A stretch of DNA of 16,857 nt, taken from contig CAJGCI010000025.1 of the NCBI GenBank assembly GCA_904501855.1, forward strand, positions 1 through 16,857. The letters run 5' to 3'. Under the pieces are notes generated by a model. The model saw nothing but the letters and a program-made list of their open reading frames with translations, was not told where the DNA came from and ran no database searches. Source of the DNA: Oscillospiraceae bacterium. Lineage in GTDB: Bacteria; Bacillota; Clostridia; Oscillospirales; Oscillospiraceae. The translations under genes and the position numbers were made by a program. Below, piece by piece: positions 7,741 through 14,489 of the stretch. The number at the start of each line of letters is the position of its first letter. Position 1 is the first letter of the stretch.

Positions 7741-7880
7741 TTCCTCCATACAGAAAATCATTTTAAAAATGATGAAATGGTCTGAACAATACCGGCACCG
7801 TCCTCGGACAAAGGGCAAAAACCTGCCGGGCGGGCCGTGCGGATTGAATTATCACACGCATTCATGTTATTATTTTAATA
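7741..7880 (-). promoter_or_regulatory. Leader of the antiporter operon with foldable hairpin
   Basis: About 140 nt of 5' untranslated leader lie between the predicted promoter and the mrpE start. It contains a GC-rich inverted repeat, CCGGCA (7824-7829 read on minus) with TGCCGG (7792-7797), enclosing 26 nt that hold a small GTC/GAC hairpin. I do not recognise it as a named riboswitch and see no intrinsic-terminator U-run after the stem. A regulatory function is inference only. Confidence 0.3.
7844..7873 (+). promoter_or_regulatory. Candidate promoter of the BofA-family gene
   Basis: TTGAAT (7844-7849), an 18-bp spacer and TATTAT (7868-7873) on the plus strand. It lies about 130 bp before the bofA-like start and its -10 sits close beside the divergent operon promoter. 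The AT-rich stretch 7865-7915 has other possible -10 boxes, so the exact site is uncertain. Confidence 0.35.
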
Positions 7881-7890
7881 ATTATAACAT
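7881..7890 (-). promoter_or_regulatory. Extended -10 promoter of the antiporter operon
   Basis: On the minus strand 7890-7881 reads ATGTTATAAT, a perfect TATAAT with the TGn extended -10 motif. A weak -35 (ATTAGA at 7909-7904) lies 17 bp upstream. Transcription would start near 7874. Confidence 0.6.
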
Positions 7891-8005
7891 ATTAAAAGAG
7901 TATTCTAATATAAAAACCCTTTTTCATAACGCAAAATAATCAACAAAAACACCATCGAAAGATTGTCCTTGTTGACAAACGATCTGCACCGGGAGGCGAA
8001 GTATC

Positions 8006-8269
8006 ATGGCCAATGAAGCCGTTGTCGTTATCGCGATTTTAGCATTGCTGTTTTTCCTGCTCTTTTTCAAACTAATCGGAAAATCCATGAAATGGATCCT
8101 AAAGCTGCTGATCCATGCCATATCGGGATTCATTGTGCTGTTTCTGGTGAATATTATCGGCGGGATCATCGGGATCCAACTGGATCTGAGCCTGATCAAT
8201 GCCATTGTGGCGGGCACCCTCGGGATCCCAGGCGTGATACTCCTTCTGGTCATCAAGTATCTCCTGTAA
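8006..8269 (+). CDS. BofA-family (pro-sigmaK processing inhibitor-like) membrane protein
   Basis: An 87-residue, very hydrophobic protein with helices near 3-24 and 34-56 and a hydrophobic C-terminus (63-87). That C-terminus contains the family signature GTLGIPGVILLLVIKYLL (70-87), and NAIVAG precedes it. In Bacillus, BofA anchors and inhibits the SpoIVFB protease that activates sigma-K in the mother cell; many clostridia carry BofA-like proteins of unproven role. The ATG at 8006 has GGGAGG 9 nt upstream. It is a single-gene unit ending at a bidirectional terminator and is not beside recR, where bofA usually sits. Assignment to the family is good; a sporulation role here is inference. Confidence 0.8.
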   Translation: MANEAVVVIAILALLFFLLFFKLIGKSMKWILKLLIHAISGFIVLFLVNIIGGIIGIQLDLSLINAIVAGTLGIPGVILLLVIKYLL

Positions 8270-8273
8270 TCGA

Positions 8274-8322
8274 CAAAAAAACACCGCTGTACTGTGTAAC
8301 ACAATACAGCGGTGTTTCTTTT
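8274..8322. terminator. Bidirectional intrinsic terminator (bofA-like gene / rpsR)
   Basis: A 12-bp perfect stem (8280-8291 with 8305-8316) whose 13-nt loop can extend with TGTG/CACA around a TAA loop. It is flanked by seven A on the left and TTTCTTTT on the right. It lies between convergent genes 8 nt from the rpsR stop and serves both. Confidence 0.9.
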
Positions 8323-8329
8323 CAGCTGA

Positions 8330-8569
8330 TTAATCCGTGACGTACGGAAGCAGAGCGATCTGACGGGCACGCTTGATGGCCTCGGTCAGCTGACGCTGAT
8401 GAGGTGCGCACACACCGGTAGTACGGCGGGGCAGGATCTTGCTGCGGTCAGACATGTATCTGCGAAGCTTTGCGGTATCCTTATAATCGATATAAGTAGC
8501 TTTATCTACGCAAAACTGACATACTTTTCTGCGTTTACGCATTTTGGGATTCGCGCTTTTATTATCCAT
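8330..8569 (-). CDS. rpsR: 30S ribosomal protein S18
   Basis: A 79-residue S18, a usual length. The core RRYMSDRSKILPRRTTGVCA (36-55) and HQRQLTEAIKRARQIALLPY (57-76) are diagnostic. C17, C20 (KVCQFC), C54 and perhaps H57 could form the zinc site found in the cysteine-bearing S18 form. S18 binds the platform of the 30S subunit as a heterodimer with S6. It is the last gene of rpsF-ssb-rpsR, 18 bp after ssb, with AGGAGG 10 nt before the ATG. No rplI follows; transcription ends at the bidirectional hairpin. Confidence 0.97.
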   Translation of the reverse strand: MDNKSANPKMRKRRKVCQFCVDKATYIDYKDTAKLRRYMSDRSKILPRRTTGVCAPHQRQLTEAIKRARQIALLPYVTD

Positions 8570-8587
8570 TATGTTCTATCCTCCTAC

Positions 8588-9052
8588 TTAGAATGGAAGG
8601 TCACCATCATCGGAGAGTTCCTGGAATGATGCCCCCAAATCGGTTGAGGGAGTCTCAAATGCCTGAGCCGGAGCGGCTGCGGCATAAGAAGAATCACCCT
8701 GCTCGTTTCTGACGTTGTCATCGTCGCGGCGTTTGCTCTCGCCGAAGTAAATATTATCTACTACAACTTCAGCACTCTGACGGCTGTTGCCATCCTTGTC
8801 TTTCCAGTTGCGGATCTGCAGACGTCCGGAAACGACGGCCATGGATCCTTTTTTGAAATACTTCGTAACGAAATCTGCCGTATTGCGCCATGCAACGCAA
8901 TTGATAAAGTCGACTTCACGATCTCCGGTATCGCGGTTTCCGAAATCACGTTCCACCGCAAGAGAAAAAGAAGCGACCGGGGTCTGACTCTGGGTATATC
9001 TCATAACCGGATCGCCGGTGAGGCGTCCCATGATCGTTATACGATTTAACAT
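8588..9052 (-). CDS. ssb: Single-stranded DNA-binding protein
   Basis: A 154-residue SSB. An N-terminal OB-fold (about 1-105) starts with MLNRITIMGRLTGDPVMRYT and contains VNFI/VAWRNTADF-type strands, seen here as VDFINCVAWRNTADF. A low-complexity linker rich in D, A and Q follows, and the acidic tip DDGDLPF (148-154) is the docking peptide for replication and repair partners. The position between rpsF and rpsR is the conserved Firmicute arrangement, which marks it as the housekeeping replicative SSB rather than a plasmid or phage copy. GAAGGAG precedes the ATG, 15 bp after rpsF. Confidence 0.97.
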   Translation of the reverse strand: MLNRITIMGRLTGDPVMRYTQSQTPVASFSLAVERDFGNRDTGDREVDFINCVAWRNTADFVTKYFKKGSMAVVSGRLQIRNWKDKDGNSRQSAEVVVDNIYFGESKRRDDDNVRNEQGDSSYAAAAPAQAFETPSTDLGASFQELSDDGDLPF

Positions 9053-9067
9053 AGCTCAGACTCCTTC

Positions 9068-9364
9068 TTACTCTTCACGCAGGGTAATGAGAGAACGAAT
9101 AACACCATCAGTAATACCAAGAATACAGTCAAGCTCTGCGGGGAAATCCGGAGCGCTGGTGAATTTCACGAGCACGTAATATCCATCGGGAATGTAGTTG
9201 ATCTCATAAGCGAGTTTCCGCTTACCCATCTCCTCCATCTCATCGATGGTACCGTTTTCCTCAATGAGAGTCTTGAACTTCTCCACGATGGGAGCAGTCT
9301 CTTCCTCGGTGAGTTTTCCGCTGATGATGTACATCACTTCATACTTTTCGCTGGTTTTTGCCAT
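9068..9364 (-). CDS. rpsF: 30S ribosomal protein S6
   Basis: A 98-residue S6 with the usual beta-alpha-beta fold. KYEVMYIISG (7-16) is the first strand, MGKRKLAYEINYIPDGYYVL (46-65) is the diagnostic central segment, and LDCILGITDGVIRSLI lies near the C-terminus. It pairs with S18 on the 30S platform. It is the first gene of the rpsF-ssb-rpsR operon; GGAGG lies 7 nt before the ATG, and a strong sigma-A promoter sits about 80 bp upstream. The leader may carry the known S6:S18 autoregulatory site, which I could not place with certainty. Confidence 0.97.
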   Translation of the reverse strand: MAKTSEKYEVMYIISGKLTEEETAPIVEKFKTLIEENGTIDEMEEMGKRKLAYEINYIPDGYYVLVKFTSAPDFPAELDCILGITDGVIRSLITLREE

Positions 9365-9444
9365 ATGAGCACCTCCTTCTGGTCTTGTGGCCCCCGACTG
9401 TAATTCGAGAGCAAGGAATAATTCGCCTTTTGACAGGCTTATTT

Positions 9445-9472
9445 ATTATACTCTTTCCAAAGCCATTGTCAA
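9445..9472 (-). promoter_or_regulatory. Sigma-A promoter of rpsF-ssb-rpsR
   Basis: TTGACA (9472-9467) and TATAAT (9450-9445) on the minus strand with a 16-bp spacer. Both boxes match consensus exactly, as expected for a ribosomal protein operon. The leader to rpsF is about 74 nt. Confidence 0.85.
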
Positions 9473-9491
9473 GCATTTTTCCTTTATGTCA

Positions 9492-9521
9492 TTGACGTTC
9501 CGATCCCCTGTTTGCTATGAT
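9492..9521 (+). promoter_or_regulatory. Promoter of the 146-residue hypothetical gene
   Basis: TTGACG (9492-9497), an 18-bp spacer and TATGAT (9516-9521), with an upstream TGC making an extended -10. It lies 30 bp before the predicted ATG and is divergent from the rpsF promoter. Confidence 0.65.
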
Positions 9522-9551
9522 ACAGAAAACGAAGGAAAGGCCGGTATCAAA

Positions 9552-9992
9552 ATGAGTCAGAGCGGACGGAATATCAAGTTCAGAACACACTCCGGGCGGG
9601 TCGTCTGTGACGAGCTGCACACCGAAGACTTCGACGGTGCCGCCGTATTCAAAATGATCCGGGCGGGAACGCACGGTCTGTATTACAAGCAGATGTTCCG
9701 CCGGTATTTTATCCCCTATTCGGAGATCTGCCGCATCTATAAGCAGGTTCAGATCATCCCCGTGGATGACAGTCCCGCCTATGAGCATTACCGGATCGTC
9801 ATGGAAGGAGCGGAAGGACGGATCGCGGAGATCATGTTCGGCGAGGGTTTCATGAACCGTACCGAAGACAATGACGCCGCCGATCAGCTTCTGGAGACAC
9901 TGCGTCATATTGAAAACGCACAGCACATTCAGATCGGTTTCGATGAAGGCAGCCCCTCCCCTTCCAAAAAGAGCATCTGGCGAAGGAAATGA
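9552..9992 (+). CDS. Hypothetical protein, possibly PH-like fold
   Basis: I do not recognise this 146-residue protein. It has no signal peptide, membrane helix or catalytic motif. The centre (41-66, HGLYYKQMFRRYFIPYSEIC and following) is aromatic and basic with alternating hydrophobic residues, like the beta-hairpins of small bacterial PH/YcxB-like domains. An acidic middle (71-110), a helical stretch DAADQLLETLRHIENA (108-123) and a basic tail KKSIWRRK follow. The frame is open upstream to 9387, but the promoter lies inside that extension, so the start is the ATG at 9552, preceded by a purine-rich GAAGGAAAGG. It is a single-gene unit, divergent from rpsF and ending at a bidirectional terminator. 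Base composition matches the neighbours. Confidence 0.75.
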   Translation: MSQSGRNIKFRTHSGRVVCDELHTEDFDGAAVFKMIRAGTHGLYYKQMFRRYFIPYSEICRIYKQVQIIPVDDSPAYEHYRIVMEGAEGRIAEIMFGEGFMNRTEDNDAADQLLETLRHIENAQHIQIGFDEGSPSPSKKSIWRRK

Positions 9993-10025
9993 TCCGTTAC
10001 TGTCAGCTGAATGAACACAACAGAG

Positions 10026-10071
10026 AAAAAAATGGTTTGCGCCCACAGGACGCAAACCATTTCTGTTTTTT
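10026..10071. terminator. Bidirectional intrinsic terminator (hypothetical gene / flavodoxin)
   Basis: A 12-bp perfect stem (10030-10041 with 10051-10062) with a 9-nt loop. An A-run lies on the left and TCTGTTTTTT on the right, between convergent genes and 8 nt beyond the flavodoxin stop. Confidence 0.9.
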
Positions 10072-10078
10072 AAAAGGA

Positions 10079-10552
10079 TCAGAGGGTGATTGCCCACTCT
10101 TTGATCTCACCTTCGGGAGCGGTGATCTCAAAGCACTTTCCTTCTTCAAGAGCAAGCTCGGGATACTGAGCTTTCAGCTTCTCCACAGCCTCTTTCAGGC
10201 CGCCCATGCCGGAGGTGGCAAAGGGGATGATCTTCTTTCCGGCCAGATCAGTCTGCTCGATGAAAGAATTCACGACGCGGGGAGCAGCATAGAACCAGAT
10301 GGGGAATCCGAGCAGAACGGTATCGTAAGCAGAAGCATCTTCCACTTTTGCAGCCAGTTCGGGACGGCAGTCCGGATCATTCATCTCCGCAGTTGCGCGG
10401 CAGTCCGGATCGGTGTAGTTTAAGTCGGCTTCGGTATAGGCCTCTGCCGGTTTGATCTCAAAGCAGTCAGCACCGGTTGCTTCCACGATCCATTCTGCGA
10501 CCTCTTTGGTTTCTCCAGAGCTGGAGAAAAATGCTACTAATTTCTTGCTCAT
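10079..10552 (-). CDS. Flavodoxin (Flavodoxin_4-type family)
   Basis: A 157-residue FMN-binding flavodoxin. The N-terminal strand KLVAFFS leads into the phosphate loop SSSGETK (10-16). The middle holds DTVLLGFPIWFYAAPRVVNS (81-100), with the W85/Y87 region expected near the isoalloxazine ring. KKIIPFATSGMGG (115-127) is the third FMN contact. The pair of TDPDCR and NDPDCRPE elements is a normal trait of this subfamily. It could carry low-potential electrons in place of ferredoxin, for example from the pyruvate oxidoreductase encoded next door, but this subfamily also includes flavoproteins of unproven partner. It is a single-gene unit with its own promoter; GGAG lies before the ATG. Confidence 0.88.
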   Translation of the reverse strand: MSKKLVAFFSSSGETKEVAEWIVEATGADCFEIKPAEAYTEADLNYTDPDCRATAEMNDPDCRPELAAKVEDASAYDTVLLGFPIWFYAAPRVVNSFIEQTDLAGKKIIPFATSGMGGLKEAVEKLKAQYPELALEEGKCFEITAPEGEIKEWAITL

Positions 10553-10633
10553 AATCTTCTCCTTTTATGATAATCCTAGAATTGTTGATCGGGAAAACTC
10601 TCTTCCCTGTATTCTTCCTCTCATATAGCAATC

Positions 10634-10662
10634 ATTTTATGCGTATTCATTCCTAAAATCAA
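10634..10662 (-). promoter_or_regulatory. Promoter of the flavodoxin gene
   Basis: TTGATT (10662-10657) and TAAAAT (10639-10634) on the minus strand with a 17-bp spacer. The start site would fall near 10627, giving a leader of about 75 nt. Confidence 0.6.
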
Positions 10663-10703
10663 GAATGGATTGCATTTTTCCGAAAGATCACAGGCAGTTG
10701 TCC

Positions 10704-10728
10704 CGAAAAAATGAAGATGTCAGTCTTC
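10704..10728 (-). terminator. Weak terminator-like hairpin at the nifJ stop
   Basis: On the minus strand GAAGA (10728-10724) and TCTTC (10717-10713) can pair around a 6-nt loop, followed by ATTTTTT. The stem is only 5 bp and overlaps the nifJ TGA (10722-10720), so it may be inefficient and readable through by terminating ribosomes. Confidence 0.4.
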
Positions 10729-13700
10729 GTACATCTCCTGAAGTTTCAGAAGGTGTTCATACCGGTCTCTCGCGTTTTCCTCCGAACGCTCCGCCAGTGC
10801 CTCGAACCGCTCCGGATCCGACAGCTGAAGCGAAGCAAATCTCGCCTCACCGGTGAGGAATTCCCGATAATCCTTGGAAGGCTCCCTGCTGTCGATGGAA
10901 AGCTTGTTCTCCTCCAGATCGGGATTGAAACGGAACATCTCCCAGTAACCGCTCTTGACGGCGCGGTCCATCTCACGCTGGCATCCTTTCATGCCGCCCT
11001 TGATGGAATGCATCTCGCAGGGAGCATATCCGATCACGATAGAGGGTCCCGGGTGCGCTTCCGCTTCCACCATGGCCTTGAGCGTCTGACCCTTGTCAGC
11101 ACCCATCGCCACCTGCGCTACGTAAACGTAACCGTAGGTCATGGCCATCTCCGCCAGGGGTTTGGAACGAATCTCCTTGCCGGCAGAGGCAAACTGTGCC
11201 ACCTGACCGATGTTGGACGCTTTGGATGCCTGGCCTCCGGTATTGGAGTAGACCTCGGTATTGAAAACGAGAACATTGACATCTTCCCCGCTGGCGAGGA
11301 TATGATCCAGTCCGCCGAATCCGATGTCATAGGCCCATCCGTCACCGCCGAGGATCCAGATGGATTTCTTGTTGAGGTAATCCTTTTTCAGAAGGATGTC
11401 CCCTGCCTGTTCTGCGGACAGCCCTTCCAGCATTTCGATCAGGGCTTTGGTCGCGCTCTGGTTGCTCCTGCCGTCGCCGTAGGTCTCGATCCACTCATCC
11501 ACGATTTCCTGCTGTTCACTGTCCAGATCTTCGCGGAGGACCAGGATCTTTTCTTTCAGATCATCACGGATCTTTTTCTGTCCGAGATACATTCCCAGGC
11601 CATGCTCCGCATTGTCCTCAAACAGGGAATTTGCCCAGGCCGGTCCCTTCCCTTCCTGATTTACCGTATAGGGAGACACCGCTGCCGGACCGCCCCAGAT
11701 GGAGGAACAGCCCGTTGCATTGGAGATCATCATGTGATCGCCGAACAGCTGTGTGAGCACTTTGGCATAACTGGTCTCGGCACATCCGGCACACGCACCG
11801 GAATACTCCAGGAACGGCGCCCGGTACTGACTGAACCGGGTGGTGGGATCGTACATATCCTCCTTCTCCGGAAGCTCTACCAGATAGTCATAGACCTTCT
11901 GCTGGGGAAGCATGCTCTCAAGCGGCTTCATGTCCAGTGCATGCGTGGGACACTGCCCGGAGCAGATCCCGCAGCCCATGCAGTCCAGAGGCGATACCTG
12001 CATCGTGAATTTGTACTTGCCCTTTCCCTTGCCGGTCTTGACTCGAACGATATTGGAGCCTTCCGGCGCCTGATCGGCTTCTTCCGGTGTGACCATGAAG
12101 GGGCGCAGGCATCCGTGAGGACACACGAACGCACAGTTGTTGCACTGTACGCATTTGTCCGGATCCCACTTTGGCACCATGACGGCAACGCCGCGTTTCT
12201 CATAGGCCGATGCTCCCAGTTCAAATGTTCCGTCCGCATGGGGAAGGAATTTCGACACCGGAATGGAATCCCCGTTCATATGATTCACCGGAATGGTGAT
12301 ATCCCGGATCATGCGCACCCGTTTTTCCGGACCCTTCAGTTCTCTGTCAGCCGCCGGATCCTCGGCATCCTTCCAGGAAGCCGGAACTTCCACTTCATGA
12401 AACGCCTTGGCACCTTCGTCGATGGCTTTGTGATTGAGTTCCACGATCTCCGGGCCTTTCTTCATGTAGGTCTTTTCCGCGGCCTCTTTCATATACCGGA
12501 TGGAATCCTCCACCGGAACGACTCCCGTCAGAGCGAAAAACGCGGACTGAAGGATGGTATTGGTGCGCTTGCCCATACCGATCTGCCGGGCAAGGTCGAT
12601 GGCATTGATGGAAACCAGGCGGATCCCATGTTCCGCAATATAGCGTTTGGCGTCCGCGGGCATATGGTTGCCCAGCTCCTCATCATCCCACTGGCTGTTC
12701 ACCAGGAAGATCCCTCCCGGCTTCACGTCCTGCACCATCTTGAATCCCTGTGAGATATAGCTGGGATTGTGGCATGCGACGAAATCCGCCGCCGTCACAT
12801 AGTAGGAGCTCTTGATCGGCTTGTCACCGAATCGCAGATGCGACAGGGTCACGCCGCCGGTCTTTTTGGAATCGTACTGGAAATATGCCTGTACGTATTT
12901 ATCCGTATGATCGCCGATGATCTTGATGGAGTTCTTGTTTGCCCCCACCGTACCGTCTCCGCCGAGGCCCCAGAATTTTGCACTGACGGTTCCTTCCGGC
13001 GTGGTCGTGGGTGCCTTCTCCAGCTGCAGGGACAGACCGGTCACATCATCGTCGATTCCGACGGTAAAGATCCGTTTCGGCTGATTGGAAGCAAGTTCCC
13101 GGTACACGGCAAAGATGCTGTTTGGAGCGGTGTCCTTGGAACCCAGTCCGTAACGGCCTCCGATGACCGTGATATCATTGCGGCCTCCGTTTGCCAGAGC
13201 CGTCACCACATCCTGGTACAGCGGCTCTCCCTGGCTTCCGGGCTCCTTGGTCCGGTCCAGTACGGCAACGGACTTCACGGTGGAGGGAATGACGCTCAGC
13301 AGACGGTCTGCCCGGAACGGCCGGTACAGACGGACTTTCACCAGTCCGACCTTCTCTCCCTGCGCGTTGAGATAATCCACCACTTCCTCCGTGGCATCGC
13401 AAACCGAACCCATGGCAATGATGACACGGTCAGCGTCTCCGGCACCGTAATAGTTGAACAGCGCATAGTCCGTTCCCAGCTTCCGGTTGATCCGGTCCAT
13501 GTATTCTTCCACGATCTCCGGCAGCTCATCGTAGCACCGGTTGGACGCTTCCCGGTTCTGGAAAAAGATATCCCCGTTCTCGTGACTGCCGCGCATGGTG
13601 GGATGATTGGAGTTCAGTGCGCGGGAGCGGAACTGTTCCAGCGCGTCAAAATCCATGAATTCCGCAAGATCCTCATAGTCCCATACGGAGATCTTCTGGA

Positions 13701-14238
13701 TCTCATGAGAAGTACGGAAACCGTCAAAGAAGTTCAAAAACGGGACTCTTCCCTTTAATGCGGCCACATGGGCGATGGGCGACAGATCCATGATCTCCTG
13801 CACGTTGCTCTCGCAGAGCATGGCAAATCCGGTCTGCCGGCACGCCATGACATCGGACTGATCACCGAAAATGGAAAGTGCGTGGGATGCCAGCGCACGG
13901 GCCGTCACGTGAAAGACGCCCGGAAGCAGCTCCCCTGCGATCTTATACATGTTGGGGATCATCAGAAGAAGGCCCTGAGATGCGGTATACGTCGTTGTCA
14001 GCGCACCGGCATTCAGGGATCCGTGCACGGCACCCGCCGCACCGGACTCCGCCTGCATCTCCTGGATCCGGACGGTATTGCCGAATATATTCTTTTCCCC
14101 CGCCGTCGCCATCTTATCCACGGTATCCGCCATGGGACTGGACGGAGTGATGGGATAGATCGCCGCCACTTCGGTATAGGCATACGAGACGTAAGCCGCT
14201 GCGGCATTTCCATCCATAGTCTTGATTTTTCTGTCCAA
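10720..14238 (-). CDS. nifJ: Pyruvate:ferredoxin (flavodoxin) oxidoreductase, single-chain
   Basis: A full-length 1172-residue enzyme that converts pyruvate and CoA to acetyl-CoA and CO2 while reducing ferredoxin or flavodoxin in the cytoplasm. Domains in order: the pyrimidine-side TPP domain (1-255) with YPITPSSPMA (28-37) and the TPP glutamate E64; domain II (about 260-400); the gamma domain with GLGGDGTVGANK (424-435); the EKR region; two 4Fe-4S motifs (C696, C699, C702, C706 and C753, C756, C759, C763); and the TPP pyrophosphate domain with GGDGWAYDIGFGG (964-976) and NTEVYSNTGGQ (993-1003). The proximal cluster ligands are C816, C819, C844 and C1074. R114 in VTARALASHA matches the substrate/CoA-side arginine. 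The start is TTG at 14238 with GGAGG 7 nt upstream; an ATG at codon 8 is too far away, and family proteins share the RKxKTMDGN start. All catalytic residues are present. Confidence 0.97.
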   Translation of the reverse strand: MDRKIKTMDGNAAAAYVSYAYTEVAAIYPITPSSPMADTVDKMATAGEKNIFGNTVRIQEMQAESGAAGAVHGSLNAGALTTTYTASQGLLLMIPNMYKIAGELLPGVFHVTARALASHALSIFGDQSDVMACRQTGFAMLCESNVQEIMDLSPIAHVAALKGRVPFLNFFDGFRTSHEIQKISVWDYEDLAEFMDFDALEQFRSRALNSNHPTMRGSHENGDIFFQNREASNRCYDELPEIVEEYMDRINRKLGTDYALFNYYGAGDADRVIIAMGSVCDATEEVVDYLNAQGEKVGLVKVRLYRPFRADRLLSVIPSTVKSVAVLDRTKEPGSQGEPLYQDVVTALANGGRNDITVIGGRYGLGSKDTAPNSIFAVYRELASNQPKRIFTVGIDDDVTGLSLQLEKAPTTTPEGTVSAKFWGLGGDGTVGANKNSIKIIGDHTDKYVQAYFQYDSKKTGGVTLSHLRFGDKPIKSSYYVTAADFVACHNPSYISQGFKMVQDVKPGGIFLVNSQWDDEELGNHMPADAKRYIAEHGIRLVSINAIDLARQIGMGKRTNTILQSAFFALTGVVPVEDSIRYMKEAAEKTYMKKGPEIVELNHKAIDEGAKAFHEVEVPASWKDAEDPAADRELKGPEKRVRMIRDITIPVNHMNGDSIPVSKFLPHADGTFELGASAYEKRGVAVMVPKWDPDKCVQCNNCAFVCPHGCLRPFMVTPEEADQAPEGSNIVRVKTGKGKGKYKFTMQVSPLDCMGCGICSGQCPTHALDMKPLESMLPQQKVYDYLVELPEKEDMYDPTTRFSQYRAPFLEYSGACAGCAETSYAKVLTQLFGDHMMISNATGCSSIWGGPAAVSPYTVNQEGKGPAWANSLFEDNAEHGLGMYLGQKKIRDDLKEKILVLREDLDSEQQEIVDEWIETYGDGRSNQSATKALIEMLEGLSAEQAGDILLKKDYLNKKSIWILGGDGWAYDIGFGGLDHILASGEDVNVLVFNTEVYSNTGGQASKASNIGQVAQFASAGKEIRSKPLAEMAMTYGYVYVAQVAMGADKGQTLKAMVEAEAHPGPSIVIGYAPCEMHSIKGGMKGCQREMDRAVKSGYWEMFRFNPDLEENKLSIDSREPSKDYREFLTGEARFASLQLSDPERFEALAERSEENARDRYEHLLKLQEMYED

Positions 14239-14245
14239 GAAACTC

Positions 14246-14250
14246 CCTCC
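14246..14250 (-). promoter_or_regulatory. Shine-Dalgarno site deciding the TTG start of nifJ
   Basis: GGAGG (minus, within GGGAGGGAG) lies 7 nt before the TTG at 14238 but 28 nt before the first ATG at 14217. This makes TTG the better start. Confidence 0.75.
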
Positions 14251-14275
14251 CTATGAAGCTATTCCTGTTTAGGCC

Positions 14276-14304
14276 ATTGTATCAAAACGATTCTGACGAG
14301 TAAA
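14276..14304 (-). promoter_or_regulatory. Candidate promoter of nifJ
   Basis: TACAAT (14281-14276) with an extended TGA directly upstream, and a weak TTTACT (14304-14299) 17 bp away, on the minus strand. The leader would be about 30 nt. Confidence 0.5.
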
Positions 14305-14424
14305 GTTTGTTCCTTTCCACACGGTCATTTCCGCACCGGAAAAAAAGGGAAAAACAGCATTCATTTTGATAGAAATCATAATTAACAAACCTCACGGACA
14401 CAGGATATTGTGTTCTTTCATGAC

Positions 14425-14453
14425 TTGTTTCTTTTTTCACTACGTATTATAAT
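14425..14453 (+). promoter_or_regulatory. Promoter of the Asp23-family / fakA unit
   Basis: TTGTTT (14425-14430), a 17-bp spacer and a perfect TATAAT (14448-14453), ending 36 bp before the Asp23-family ATG. It is divergent from nifJ. Confidence 0.7.
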
Positions 14454-14489
14454 GTTGTAGCTCATTTATTACATGAAAGGAGCGTACTT

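Noticed and set aside
9387..9551. Upstream extension of the 146-residue hypothetical gene by 55 codons
   Set aside because: A good promoter (9492-9521) lies inside the extension and the ribosome-like site is just before the ATG at 9552.
10365..10411. A 14-bp direct repeat inside the flavodoxin gene (10365-10378 and 10398-10411)
   Set aside because: It encodes the two DPDCR elements typical of this flavodoxin subfamily and keeps frame (33-bp step). It is normal protein structure rather than a mobile or regulatory repeat.
10711..12753. A 680-codon open frame on the plus strand opposite nifJ
   Set aside because: It lies wholly antisense to the highly conserved pyruvate:ferredoxin oxidoreductase, has no ribosome site and its protein is not family-like. 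It arises from the codon bias of nifJ.
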